This document shows, piece after piece, positions 17,968 through 24,877 of a DNA stretch of 64,000 bases. The stretch's first letter is position 1. Every line of letters begins with the position of its first letter. The notes beneath the pieces were generated by a model, which saw nothing but the letters and a program-made list of their open reading frames with translations, had not been told where the DNA came from and did not search any database. Both the position numbers and the translations under genes were made by a program. Source of the DNA: Bacillota bacterium (GTDB lineage Bacteria > Bacillota > Clostridia > Lachnospirales > Lachnospiraceae); the NCBI GenBank assembly GCA_023411215.1, contig JAEYOY010000070.1, forward strand, positions 215,171 to 279,170, written 5' to 3'.

Positions 17968-18882
17968 TTAGTTCGTTATGGCTTCCTCGTGGCACTCACA
18001 GCCAGGATGATGATGAGTCGGGCCTTCCTTCTGGCGAAGGATTACCTTTCCCTCTTCAGATTTGTACATCTGAAGTCTCTTCATTGCCTCATCGAAATTA
18101 ACCTGATGTCCATCGAATTCAGGTCCGTCCACGCATGCAAACTTAACCTCATTGCCGATGGATAATCTGCAGGCACCACACATACCGGTTCCGTCTACCA
18201 TAACCGGATTCATACTTACAATTGTTCTGATTCCAAGCTCTTTGGTGAGGATACAGACAAATTTCATCATAATCATCGGTCCAATTGCAATCACAAGATC
18301 ATATTTCTTACCCTTATTATTCACAAGGTCTTTGATACAGTCATTCACATTACCCTTAAATCCATAGGAACCGTCATCGGTGGTTATGTATAGGTCCTGT
18401 GTTAAGGGTCTCATTCTGTCCTCTAATATAATTAACTCCTTATTTCTTGCTCCGATGATACAATCTACGTTGTACCCATTTTCCTTCATCCATTTTACCT
18501 GAGGATATACCGGTGCTGCTCCAACACCACCTGCAACAAATAGAATATGCAGCTTCGATAACTCTTCTCTTGGCATATCTATTAACTCCGATTTATGACC
18601 TAACGGTCCGGAAAAGTCACGGAAGGCTTCTCCCTCCTCAAAGGTAGCCATGAGCTGTGTAGAGGATCCAAGAGCCTGGAACACGATGGTTACAGTTCCG
18701 GCTTCACGATCATAATCACAGATTGTTAAAGGAATTCGCTCTCCCTTTTCATCCATCTTTACAATTACAAATTGTCCGGGATAGCAATTCTTAGCCACTC
18801 GAGGTGCCTTAACATCCATAAGATAGATGTTATTAGCAAGACTTTCCTTCTTCATGATCGTATAAATATAGTTTTCAGCCAT
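17968..18882 (-). CDS. nfnA: NADH-dependent ferredoxin:NADP+ oxidoreductase subunit NfnA
   Basis: 304 residues. Ferredoxin-NADP+ reductase fold: FAD domain (about 1-100, with ERIPLTICDYD) and NAD domain (FVAGGVGAAPVYPQVKWM). Near residue 235 the motif DGTGMCGACRLSIGNEVKFACVDGP gives the [2Fe-2S] cysteines, as in dihydroorotate dehydrogenase B and SudB-like proteins. NfnA holds the bifurcating partner's NAD(H) site in the complex with NfnB, downstream on the same strand after 380 nt of repeats. The C-terminal tail (THHHPGCECHEEAITN) is rich in His and Cys, an unusual extra metal-binding look. Start has AAAGAGG. Function follows from family and gene pairing. Confidence 0.9.
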   Translation of the reverse strand: MAENYIYTIMKKESLANNIYLMDVKAPRVAKNCYPGQFVIVKMDEKGERIPLTICDYDREAGTVTIVFQALGSSTQLMATFEEGEAFRDFSGPLGHKSELIDMPREELSKLHILFVAGGVGAAPVYPQVKWMKENGYNVDCIIGARNKELIILEDRMRPLTQDLYITTDDGSYGFKGNVNDCIKDLVNNKGKKYDLVIAIGPMIMMKFVCILTKELGIRTIVSMNPVMVDGTGMCGACRLSIGNEVKFACVDGPEFDGHQVNFDEAMKRLQMYKSEEGKVILRQKEGPTHHHPGCECHEEAITN

Positions 18883-19061
18883 ATCGATTAACCTCTTTCT
18901 TTATACAAAAACGCTAATAATAATAAATATTTAGCTAACATTATAATGTACTTAACTCAAAAAATCCAGTAATATTTTTAGGACCACCCGTCACCATACA
19001 TATTTTGTCAATACACCTATAAAATATAAGAATTTGTATATATTATCAACGCTTCAAGGAC

Positions 19062-19170
19062 AAAATTAGGCTTGTCTCCAATATGTTCAGGTCATAATAC
19101 ATAATCAGCCTAGATTTTTATAAGCTGATTGCATAACTATGCAAAAACAAATCAGAACAAGCCTAATTTT
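19062..19170. repeat. Long inverted-repeat element
   Basis: AAAATTAGGCTTGT (19062-19075) and ACAAGCCTAATTTT (19157-19170) are perfect 14-bp complements. Inside is a second stem AATCAGC/GCTGATT. The layout is a nested hairpin of about 110 nt; it may end the HD-gene mRNA or be a small palindromic repeat. Confidence 0.6.
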
Positions 19171-19205
19171 ATGATAGATAGCACGCTTTTCTATTATCTC
19201 AAACG

Positions 19206-19236
19206 ATAGAAAGCATGTGTCGCGCGCTCTCCATTA
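19206..19236. repeat. Dispersed ATAGAAAG hairpin, copy
   Basis: ATAGAAAGCATGTGTCGCGC then GCTCTCCATTAT, a degenerate copy of the hairpin family described at 60820-60847. A shorter copy (ATAGATAGCACGC..TTTTCTAT) precedes it at 19174-19197. Confidence 0.5.
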
Positions 19237-19274
19237 TTTGTACTTAAAACATTTATCACGAAAGAAATTCTTCT

Positions 19275-19898
19275 TTATGTGGTAAGCTTACGAAGTACCT
19301 GTAAGAACTCAGTATATTCCTTTTCTTCCAATTTATAATCTACCTCTTTCCTTCCCAGCCGATCGCATAAGCAAAGTAAAGCCAACTCATTAATATCAAC
19401 TCTTGTTAATAAACCCTTCAAATCAGCATAAGGAAGCTTCCGTAATACATATAGCATATGCATATGGTACCTGACCATAGCCGCTACCGATTCGACAAAA
19501 GCCTGTTCACAGTTGAAATATTGCAGAAATTCAATACATAATCCTTCTCCCGCCTTGTCGTGATCGTAAGAGGTGATTTTTCCTTTTCGGCTTCTAGTGG
19601 TCGAAGGCTTCCCTATATCATGAAGAAGGGCAGACCACATGAACACCTCTTTATTCCGGCTTTTTTCCCGAACCATTGCCGCTTCATCCAGAACCAGCAT
19701 TGTATGGTTCCATACATTGCCTTCCGGATGATATTTTGGAGATTGATCGGTCTCCTTCAACTTATCCAGTAAAGATAACGGATACTCTTTTAACCTGCTT
19801 CGCAGACTTAGCTCCTCAATATAGGAAGAAGGCTTTTCATCGGTGAGCAGATGTGTCGTGATATCCTTAAAGATAGTATCCTTATCAACTTTAATCAT
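19275..19898 (-). CDS. HD-domain phosphohydrolase
   Basis: 207 residues from the ATG at 19898 (MIKVDKDTIFKDIT). HD superfamily: His65 (VWNHTMLV), the His93-Asp94 pair (ALLHDIGKP), His113 (YDHDKAG), and a downstream RYH and CDRLG segment supply the metal ligands. The nearest relatives are the HD domains of tRNA nucleotidyltransferases and stand-alone phosphohydrolases acting on nucleotides or phosphoesters; the substrate is not known. The start is inside the stop region of the 58-codon gene upstream (ATGATTAA overlap), so translation is probably coupled; no separate strong ribosome binding site exists. A longer reading upstream would overlap that small gene completely and is rejected. Confidence 0.82.
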   Translation of the reverse strand: MIKVDKDTIFKDITTHLLTDEKPSSYIEELSLRSRLKEYPLSLLDKLKETDQSPKYHPEGNVWNHTMLVLDEAAMVREKSRNKEVFMWSALLHDIGKPSTTRSRKGKITSYDHDKAGEGLCIEFLQYFNCEQAFVESVAAMVRYHMHMLYVLRKLPYADLKGLLTRVDINELALLCLCDRLGRKEVDYKLEEKEYTEFLQVLRKLTT

Positions 19899-20067
19899 TC
19901 TTTCTTGCACGATCACCGATTGGCTTCGCTTTTTCATGCCCTGCTTTTGCTTTGCCCTGTATCTCTGGAACCGGTTCCTCCTCATTCTTTTGAATATGCA
20001 TTCTTTGCCACCCCTCCGTACCATGGGGCTCAGTTACATCAGGTCTTCTCATTCCCGCCTTTGCCAT
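19891..20067 (-). CDS. Small conserved-looking basic protein, 58 residues
   Basis: Starts MAKAGMRRPDVTEPHGTEGW, middle EEEPVPEIQGKAKAGHEKAK, ends DRARKND. The ribosome binding site is perfect (AGGAGG, spacing 6). Basic, hydrophilic and without Cys or membrane segment. The wording RRPD...VPEIQGKAK..G..KA resembles short proteins I know from Lachnospiraceae, but no function is known. It lies 14 nt after the 44-residue gene and overlaps the HD gene by 8 nt, giving a tight three-gene unit. The gene is real on the strength of its ribosome binding site and the coupling; the longer HD reading in the other frame is not used. Confidence 0.7.
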   Translation of the reverse strand: MAKAGMRRPDVTEPHGTEGWQRMHIQKNEEEPVPEIQGKAKAGHEKAKPIGDRARKND

Positions 20068-20081
20068 AGTACACCTCCTGC

Positions 20082-20216
20082 CTATACATCATTATGCTCG
20101 ATCGATTTCCGCTTTGCATTTTTATTCTTATTCTGATTTTCTCTGGTCAGTGGTGTCTGACCGTTCGCTTTTTCTACTCTTGCCTTTTTATTATCCGGTT
20201 GACTGTCCTTCGGCAT
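20082..20216 (-). CDS. Small basic protein, 44 residues
   Basis: MPKDSQPDNKKARVEKANGQ then TPLTRENQNKNKNAKRKSIE. The ribosome binding site GGAGGG lies 5 nt before the ATG, and the stop is 14 nt before the next small gene. Very Lys/Asn-rich and likely disordered. No function can be given. It is the first gene of the unit ending in the HD phosphohydrolase. A TATAAT at about 20232-20237 (minus) is a likely -10. Confidence 0.6.
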   Translation of the reverse strand: MPKDSQPDNKKARVEKANGQTPLTRENQNKNKNAKRKSIEHNDV

Positions 20217-20255
20217 GATTACCCTCCATTCTATTATAACTTCAACATAGATTAG

Positions 20256-20275
20256 AAAAGCCAGTTATGGCTTTT
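20256..20275 (-). terminator. Terminator after the CYTH gene
   Basis: AAAAGCC-AGTTAT-GGCTTTT, a perfect 7-bp stem with A and T runs. A further imperfect stem (TTTACAGG..CCTGTAA) at 20274-20333 lies between it and the CYTH stop. Confidence 0.7.
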
Positions 20276-20372
20276 ACAGGAACCTCTCACATGACCAGCT
20301 AATACAGACTTCTGTGTGAAGTAATCCCTGTAAGGATAGTATATACAAACCTTCATTGTCTATCCGAAGAAG

Positions 20373-20867
20373 CTAGAAGCTAAGCTCGGAGATACCGGAC
20401 AGCTTTGATAAATGATAATTGGTAAAATGCTTATCACTTGATAAATCCTTTCCAAACCAAGCCGGTGGCTGAAAGGTATCGGCAATCTCAAGATCAGGAA
20501 ATTCAACCTCCACAATCACCAATCCCTGCAGTAAGCCTTCAAAAACATCCAGCTCAGCAGTCAGACCATCCCAGAGAGGAATTAAATATCGTGTTTTATA
20601 AACCATATTGTTATCTGTTTTATTACTAAGTGTCCGATATGCTTCTTCTGTCAGCGGTAATTCAACCTCGTTGTTTACCGAAGGACCATTTACACTGATC
20701 GGTTCCAGTCCGAGCTTTGATTTATAGGTTAGGATATAATCTTCATTACTTTTACGAATTCGTATCGTAGGATTGTGGCATAGATATCCCTGTTCAATTT
20801 TCTTAAAATTATATTGCGATAAATTCTCCGGTAATAAAGTAACTAAGTATTTACGTTCAATCTCCAT
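20373..20867 (-). CDS. CYTH domain protein (triphosphate tunnel metalloenzyme)
   Basis: 164 residues. The N-terminal signature MEIERKYLV is the E-x-E-x-K motif of CYTH proteins, and TIRIRKSNEDYILTYKSK gives the paired basic strands of the triphosphate tunnel. Later NNEVELPL and ELDVFEGLLQGLVIVEVEFP supply the acidic metal-binding strands. Such proteins hydrolyse inorganic triphosphate or nucleoside triphosphates; the substrate here is not known. Start ATG at 20867 with AAAGG. Monocistronic, upstream of the small-protein/HD unit on the same strand. Confidence 0.92.
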   Translation of the reverse strand: MEIERKYLVTLLPENLSQYNFKKIEQGYLCHNPTIRIRKSNEDYILTYKSKLGLEPISVNGPSVNNEVELPLTEEAYRTLSNKTDNNMVYKTRYLIPLWDGLTAELDVFEGLLQGLVIVEVEFPDLEIADTFQPPAWFGKDLSSDKHFTNYHLSKLSGISELSF

Positions 20868-20986
20868 TGTTTTACCTTTCTTATTGTTTCTTAAATAAAA
20901 TACTTTTAATACGATTATTTTATTAAATTCGTTGCTAAATTTGTATTAACTTGAATAGACAGCCATTTTTCAAGAATACTATCCTT

Positions 20987-21382
20987 ATGAAAAAATATTT
21001 GAAAAACTTTATTCTCTGTGGGCTCTGTGGATGGTGTATGGAATGCTTCTGGACCGGACTCGGATCCTTAAGGAAGCACACTGATAAGACGCTTTCCTGT
21101 CGGACCAGTGTATGGATGTTTCCCATCTATGGAATGGCTGCCTGCCTTACCCCCATCTGTAAGAAGCTGAAAAACCATAGTGCACTGCTACGAGGAGGTG
21201 TCTACGCATTCTTAATCTTTATCGGTGAATACATTAGTGGTGTATTCCTAAAAAAATATGGTGCTTGTCCATGGGATTACAGCAAAGCAAGGCTTAATTA
21301 CAAAGGAGTTATTCGACTGGATTATGCTCCTGCCTGGTTTCTAGCAGGGCTCCTTTTCGAAAAAATACTGAACCAAGATTAG
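20987..21382 (+). CDS. Membrane protein of the PF06541 (putative ABC-transporter type IV) family
   Basis: 131 residues from the ATG at 20987 (MKKYLKNFILCGLCGW); an in-frame TTG at 20951 is a possible but unsupported earlier start. About four membrane segments. The C-terminal motif CPWDYSKARLNYKGVIRLDY followed by APAWFLAGLLFE is the hallmark of PF06541 proteins, many of which are fused to or near transporters but have no proven activity. The ribosome binding site is poor. A terminator follows immediately (21381-21409). Confidence 0.8.
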   Translation: MKKYLKNFILCGLCGWCMECFWTGLGSLRKHTDKTLSCRTSVWMFPIYGMAACLTPICKKLKNHSALLRGGVYAFLIFIGEYISGVFLKKYGACPWDYSKARLNYKGVIRLDYAPAWFLAGLLFEKILNQD

Positions 21383-21409
21383 CGGAATGGATTATCCTTC
21401 CGCTTTTTA
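21381..21409 (+). terminator. Intrinsic terminator
   Basis: AGCGGAA-N10-TTCCGCT followed by TTTTATTTATTT. The stem starts on the stop codon of the membrane protein gene. Confidence 0.9.
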
Positions 21410-21426
21410 TTTATTTATTTATTTAT

Positions 21427-21607
21427 TACAGTTCAGATCCTTGTCAATGTTGAAATATGAGTTTTCAAAATCGGAGACGCTTTCGCTTAGTTGCATTACG
21501 TAGCGGTACATAAGGTCCTATAATACAGAACCTAAGTACCGACAAATGCAAGTACTCCGATCTGAAAATCTCTCATTCTGTACTTTTATAGTAGGGTCTG
21601 AACTGTA
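21427..21607. mobile_element. MITE-like palindromic element, long copy
   Basis: 181 bp with perfect 11-bp terminal inverted repeats TACAGTTCAGA / TCTGAACTGTA. The inside is an imperfect palindrome: ATCGGAG.. TTGCATT.. CGGTAC..AGGT on the left faces ACCT..GTACCG..AATGCAA..CTCCGAT on the right. No coding capacity. The ends start and stop with TA, as in IS630/Tc1-type non-autonomous elements; that link is inference. A short relative with the same ends lies at 38688-38739. Confidence 0.65.
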
Positions 21608-21731
21608 TCCTACTTTTATTATGCTTCAGTCACCAAAGAATTGCAAGCTTGAAAGGCAGGCTAAAAAGATGTATACTATGAATTGAAGTCGGTAGACCAG
21701 GCTTTTATATCGTATGTTGGAGGATTAGACC

Positions 21732-22919
21732 TTGCTTAAAGCTGTATTATTCGATATGGATGGGGTGATCATTGACAGTGAGCCTCAACATGCCAGAGCG
21801 GCCGTCCTGGCCTTAAAGAAATATAATGTCAATATCTCTATTGACTATGCATATCAATTCATTGGCACCACTACTTATCATATGTGTAAGAAAATGGTCG
21901 AAGATTTTTCTATTGAAGCCACACCGGAGGAGCTCCTTCAGGCGAATGAAGAAATGAAGGATTATCTTACTCAAACCGAAGGTTATGAAATAATTCCCTA
22001 TATAGTAGATCTGATGAAGGACCTTCAAAATCATGGTATCAAGATGATAATTGCATCCTCCTCCTCCGGCTCAAGTATTAAGAACGTAATGAAATCTCTA
22101 CAAATCGAAACTATACTTGATGGCTATGTCTCCGGAACTACCGTAGCTCATCCAAAACCTGCACCAGATATCTTCTTGGCCGCAGCAGAGCAGTTAGGTG
22201 TCGAGCCTTCGGAATGCATTGTAATCGAGGATTCCTACAACGGTGTTACAGCAGCTACCGCAGCAGGAATTGTGTCCATTGGCTTCCTTAACCCGAATTC
22301 AGGGAAGCAGGATCTAAGCCGTGCGGTAATTCTGGTAGAGGGCTTTGATGAAATAGATTATCATTTTATCAACATGGTTTACCAGCATGCCTATCTGCAG
22401 CCAGCAACCATCCTCACTACGGAGCGTCTCATTCTTCGGGAGCTTACACCTGAGGACAACAGTGCATTGTGTGAAATCTGTAATAAGCCGGGTATCTATG
22501 AGCATCTAGCGGATTATTCCGGTGATATAATGCTTGAACGAACCAAACTGGAAGCCTACATAAAGAATGTATATCATTATTATGGATATGGTTTATGGGG
22601 AGTCTTTTTAAAAGAAACAAATCAATTAATCGGCAGGTGTGGTATCGAATATAAGAAGCTTCATCAAGAAGCCGTTTACGAATTAGGTTATCTCATCGAC
22701 ACTGATCATCAGAATATGGGCTATGCTCTGGAAGCGATTACAGCGACGATACAATATAGTTTTCAAAGGCTTGGTATCGATAGAATAATTGCAGTAATCG
22801 ATAAAAGCAATGTCAGCTCCGAACAACTAGCTAAAAAAATCGGTATGAAACCGGTTGGCGAGATAATTCGAGATCAACACATCTGCTTTATTTATGAAAT
22901 AAAAAATGATAGTTTATAG
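21732..22919 (+). CDS. HAD phosphatase fused to GNAT acetyltransferase
   Basis: 395 residues starting at TTG (21732) with GGAGG 9 nt before it; the first residues MLKAVLFDMDGVIIDSE hold the HAD nucleophile Asp8 and acid Asp10, so the start is fixed. Residues 1-215 are a beta-phosphoglucomutase/GPH-like HAD (SSSSG motif II, Lys in HPKPAPDIF, VIEDSYNG motif IV). Residues about 225-395 are a RimJ/RimL-type GNAT domain (TERLILRELTPEDN, GRCGIEYKKLHQ, YELGYLIDTDHQNMGYALEA). HAD proteins of this group act on sugar phosphates; GNAT adds an acetyl group. The two together suggest a small-molecule or sugar modification, but the substrate is unknown. Confidence 0.9.
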   Translation: MLKAVLFDMDGVIIDSEPQHARAAVLALKKYNVNISIDYAYQFIGTTTYHMCKKMVEDFSIEATPEELLQANEEMKDYLTQTEGYEIIPYIVDLMKDLQNHGIKMIIASSSSGSSIKNVMKSLQIETILDGYVSGTTVAHPKPAPDIFLAAAEQLGVEPSECIVIEDSYNGVTAATAAGIVSIGFLNPNSGKQDLSRAVILVEGFDEIDYHFINMVYQHAYLQPATILTTERLILRELTPEDNSALCEICNKPGIYEHLADYSGDIMLERTKLEAYIKNVYHYYGYGLWGVFLKETNQLIGRCGIEYKKLHQEAVYELGYLIDTDHQNMGYALEAITATIQYSFQRLGIDRIIAVIDKSNVSSEQLAKKIGMKPVGEIIRDQHICFIYEIKNDSL

Positions 22920-22921
22920 GT

Positions 22922-22956
22922 ACAATAGAAGACTCGTTTCTCGATTTTTCTATTGT
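22922..22956. repeat. Hairpin related to the dispersed ATAGAAAG family
   Basis: ACAATAGAA (22922-22930) and TTCTATTGT (22948-22956), a 9-bp perfect stem, right after the HAD-GNAT stop. It may act as its terminator (TTTTTC within the right arm) and divides it from the Fur-family gene. Confidence 0.5.
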
Positions 22957-22978
22957 CATAAATAAAAGGAGTTTTGAT

Positions 22979-23374
22979 ATGGAGAGTCAAAGAAATACTA
23001 GGCAAAAACAATTAATACTTACTATTCTTAAAGAAGCTGATCGACCAATGTCAATTAATGAGGTTTATTCTCAGGTTGTGCTTTCTTTGCCTACGATAGC
23101 AAAATCAACCATATATCGTAATATAGACTCCTTGCTCAATCAGAACCTCATTGACAAATATCATTTTAATGACAATGAAGTCTTTTATCGTATTAAATCA
23201 AACACCCACGAACATAAGCATGTTGTAATTTGTGATGATTGTAAAAAGGTTTTTGATCTCCCTTCCTGCCCCATTCACGCGTTGGAGGATGCCATGGAGG
23301 AAGAAGGCTTCATCATTAAGGAGCATCAAATTCAAATTAGCGGGATCTGCAAAGCTTGTGCAAAGAACAAATAA
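22979..23374 (+). CDS. Fur family transcriptional regulator
   Basis: 131 residues. Winged helix at the N terminus (MSINEVYSQVVLSLPTIAKS then TIYRNIDSLLNQNLI), then the dimerisation half with HEHKHVVICDDC and a C-terminal CKAC, the two CxxC pairs of the structural zinc site. Regulatory metal ligands (the HEHKH cluster, D/E residues) are present. Fur-like proteins sense iron, zinc or peroxide. The short form with these ligands could be Fur, Zur or PerR; I cannot choose. Ribosome binding site AAAAGGAG, spacing 8. Followed by a bidirectional terminator. Confidence 0.92.
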   Translation: MESQRNTRQKQLILTILKEADRPMSINEVYSQVVLSLPTIAKSTIYRNIDSLLNQNLIDKYHFNDNEVFYRIKSNTHEHKHVVICDDCKKVFDLPSCPIHALEDAMEEEGFIIKEHQIQISGICKACAKNK

Positions 23375-23413
23375 TTAAACCGCTACACCCAGCAAACGCT
23401 ATTGATCATATGT

Positions 23414-23442
23414 AAAAGACAAGCCATAGACTTGTCTTTTTT
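23414..23442. terminator. Bidirectional intrinsic terminator
   Basis: AAAAGACAAG-CCATAGA-CTTGTCTTTTTT between the convergent Fur-family and lipoprotein genes. Confidence 0.92.
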
Positions 23443-23447
23443 CATTA

Positions 23448-23894
23448 TTACCTACTGGTTCCACCGGTAGTATTACCTGTTGTTCCGGTACCACTAGTTG
23501 TTCCTCCTGTTGTTCCAGTTGTTCCACTAGTAGTTCCGCCTGTTGTTCCGGTAGTTCCTGTAGTTCCACCCGTCGTACCTGTAGTTCCACCTGTACCTCC
23601 TGTCGTTCCACCTGTTGTTCCGCCAGTAGTTCCAGTTGTTCCACCTGTTGTTCCGGTTGTTCCACCTGTTGTTCCGGTTGTTCCGGTTGTTCCATTGGTT
23701 GTTCCATTGGTTGTTCCTGTTGTACCAGTTGTTCCATTGGTTGTTCCTGTTGTTCCGTTGGTTGTTACACCCTTTGTAGGTGTAATCTTTTTACCATCTG
23801 TTGCAGAGTTATTCAGTTTATCTGTCGCACAAGCACTAAAGGCAAATAATGCAATACAGCAAACACCTAATAATATAAAAAACTTCTTTTTCAT
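23448..23894 (-). CDS. Lipoprotein with Gly-Thr-Thr repeat tail
   Basis: 148 residues from the ATG at 23894 (AGGAGG, spacing about 8). Residues 1-22 are a lipoprotein signal with the lipobox FSAC (MKKKFFILLGVCCIALFAFS). After a short spacer (about 23-42), the rest is a Gly-Thr-Thr tripeptide repeat, about 100 residues, with some Asn and Ser. The Gly at every third place recalls collagen-like repeats, but Pro is missing. The DNA is made of short GGT/TGT trinucleotide-based repeats and is likely to vary in length. Surface exposure is inferred from the lipobox. No enzymatic domain. Confidence 0.75.
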   Translation of the reverse strand: MKKKFFILLGVCCIALFAFSACATDKLNNSATDGKKITPTKGVTTNGTTGTTNGTTGTTGTTNGTTNGTTGTTGTTGGTTGTTGGTTGTTGGTTGGTTGGTGGTTGTTGGTTGTTGTTGGTTSGTTGTTGGTTSGTGTTGNTTGGTSR

Positions 23895-24072
23895 TGCCAC
23901 TCCTCCTATAAATTTTTTCAATTTTACAGGATTAGTATCTCTCACTTCAATTGATTTATACTCAATTTAAAATCGTCAAATATATAACCATACAAAATCT
24001 CGGATAATATAGCCTGTTTATCATATTATGAATTTATTGGATATATAATTTTATTATTTAAAAAACGGTTTA

Positions 24073-24858
24073 TCAGCTGTTACGATTAAATTCAGTCATA
24101 TCACCGCGAAAACGCAAAGGAAGATTGTTCCTTTGCAGCTTCGGATTCACTCTTTCCTTAATGGCAATATGATCGAAGAAGGAAATCCAAAGATCTTTGT
24201 ATTGATCCTCAGATTTCGATACCTCTCGAACACGGTCCTGATCGATATCCGGTACCTCCGCGATGATCCAAGGGGTATTCGGTACATGAAGCGCGGCCAG
24301 CTTTCGATTTCCATCATAGATTAAGAACCGCTCCGTAGGGAGACGATCTGCAAAATGGGGAGCAACCAAAGACAGAACATTATTCTTTGGATGAATAATC
24401 GATGTCAGCAACCCGTTCACCTGCTCCGAAAAACGGATAAAGCCCAGAAGGTGATGTGTCTCATTGGTGACATTCTTATTCACCTTAAACATCATATTCA
24501 CTACCTCATTACTCAAATGCTCTGTAATCGATCTACCAATTGCAAAGCCCAGAATCAAAAAACGATATATTAAATCTGCTTTGCCGGTATAATCGGATAA
24601 GGCAACGCGGCAGGACATCTCATAAGCCTCTTCGGATATCTTCTCTCTTATTGATCTTGCCACCTTATTCGCCAACCCGTTATCTGTATCGACAGCAATA
24701 TATTCTGCAAAAAGTTCAATATTAGAAAATTTACTGCCTTCACTCTTCTCCTCAATCCTCACATTGGCATGCCCGAGTCTTGAACTCCAAGCAATATAAA
24801 CAGCTGTAAAAATACCATCAATACTATTATCACAAAGATAGATTCGTTTTGATTCCAT
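24073..24858 (-). CDS. TIGR03915 family DNA repair-associated protein (DUF4130)
   Basis: 261 residues. Starts MESKRIYLCDNSIDGIFTAV and contains THHLLGFIRFSEQVNGLLTS and the C-terminal LWISFFDHIAIKERVNPKLQ, followed by the end segment RNNLPLRFRGDMTEFN, typical of the DUF4130/TIGR03915 family. The family is nearly always next to a TIGR03916 radical SAM gene, as here, 19 nt upstream. The pair is annotated as a putative DNA modification or repair system; no biochemical activity is known to me. The HhH-bearing partner and the LexA-like boxes upstream fit a DNA-damage role. RBS TAGGAG. Confidence 0.88.
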   Translation of the reverse strand: MESKRIYLCDNSIDGIFTAVYIAWSSRLGHANVRIEEKSEGSKFSNIELFAEYIAVDTDNGLANKVARSIREKISEEAYEMSCRVALSDYTGKADLIYRFLILGFAIGRSITEHLSNEVVNMMFKVNKNVTNETHHLLGFIRFSEQVNGLLTSIIHPKNNVLSLVAPHFADRLPTERFLIYDGNRKLAALHVPNTPWIIAEVPDIDQDRVREVSKSEDQYKDLWISFFDHIAIKERVNPKLQRNNLPLRFRGDMTEFNRNS

Positions 24859-24877
24859 TCTGTATCAACTCCTATAG

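Larger units (their letters stand above)
18883..19274. other. Intergenic region rich in inverted repeats
   Basis: No gene. It carries the 19062-19170 inverted repeat and two copies of the dispersed ATAGAAAG hairpin (19174-19197 and 19206-19236). The nfnA promoter must lie in 18890-19050; a TATAAT at about 18941-18946 (minus) is a candidate without a clear -35. Confidence 0.4.

Noticed and set aside
23399..23737. Gln/Glu/Pro repeat frame opposite or beside the lipoprotein gene
   Set aside because: It is a shifted reading of the trinucleotide repeat on the same strand, without a signal or ribosome binding site.
23450..23760. CRISPR array
   Set aside because: The repeats are short in-frame trinucleotide units coding Gly-Thr-Thr, without spacers of constant length.
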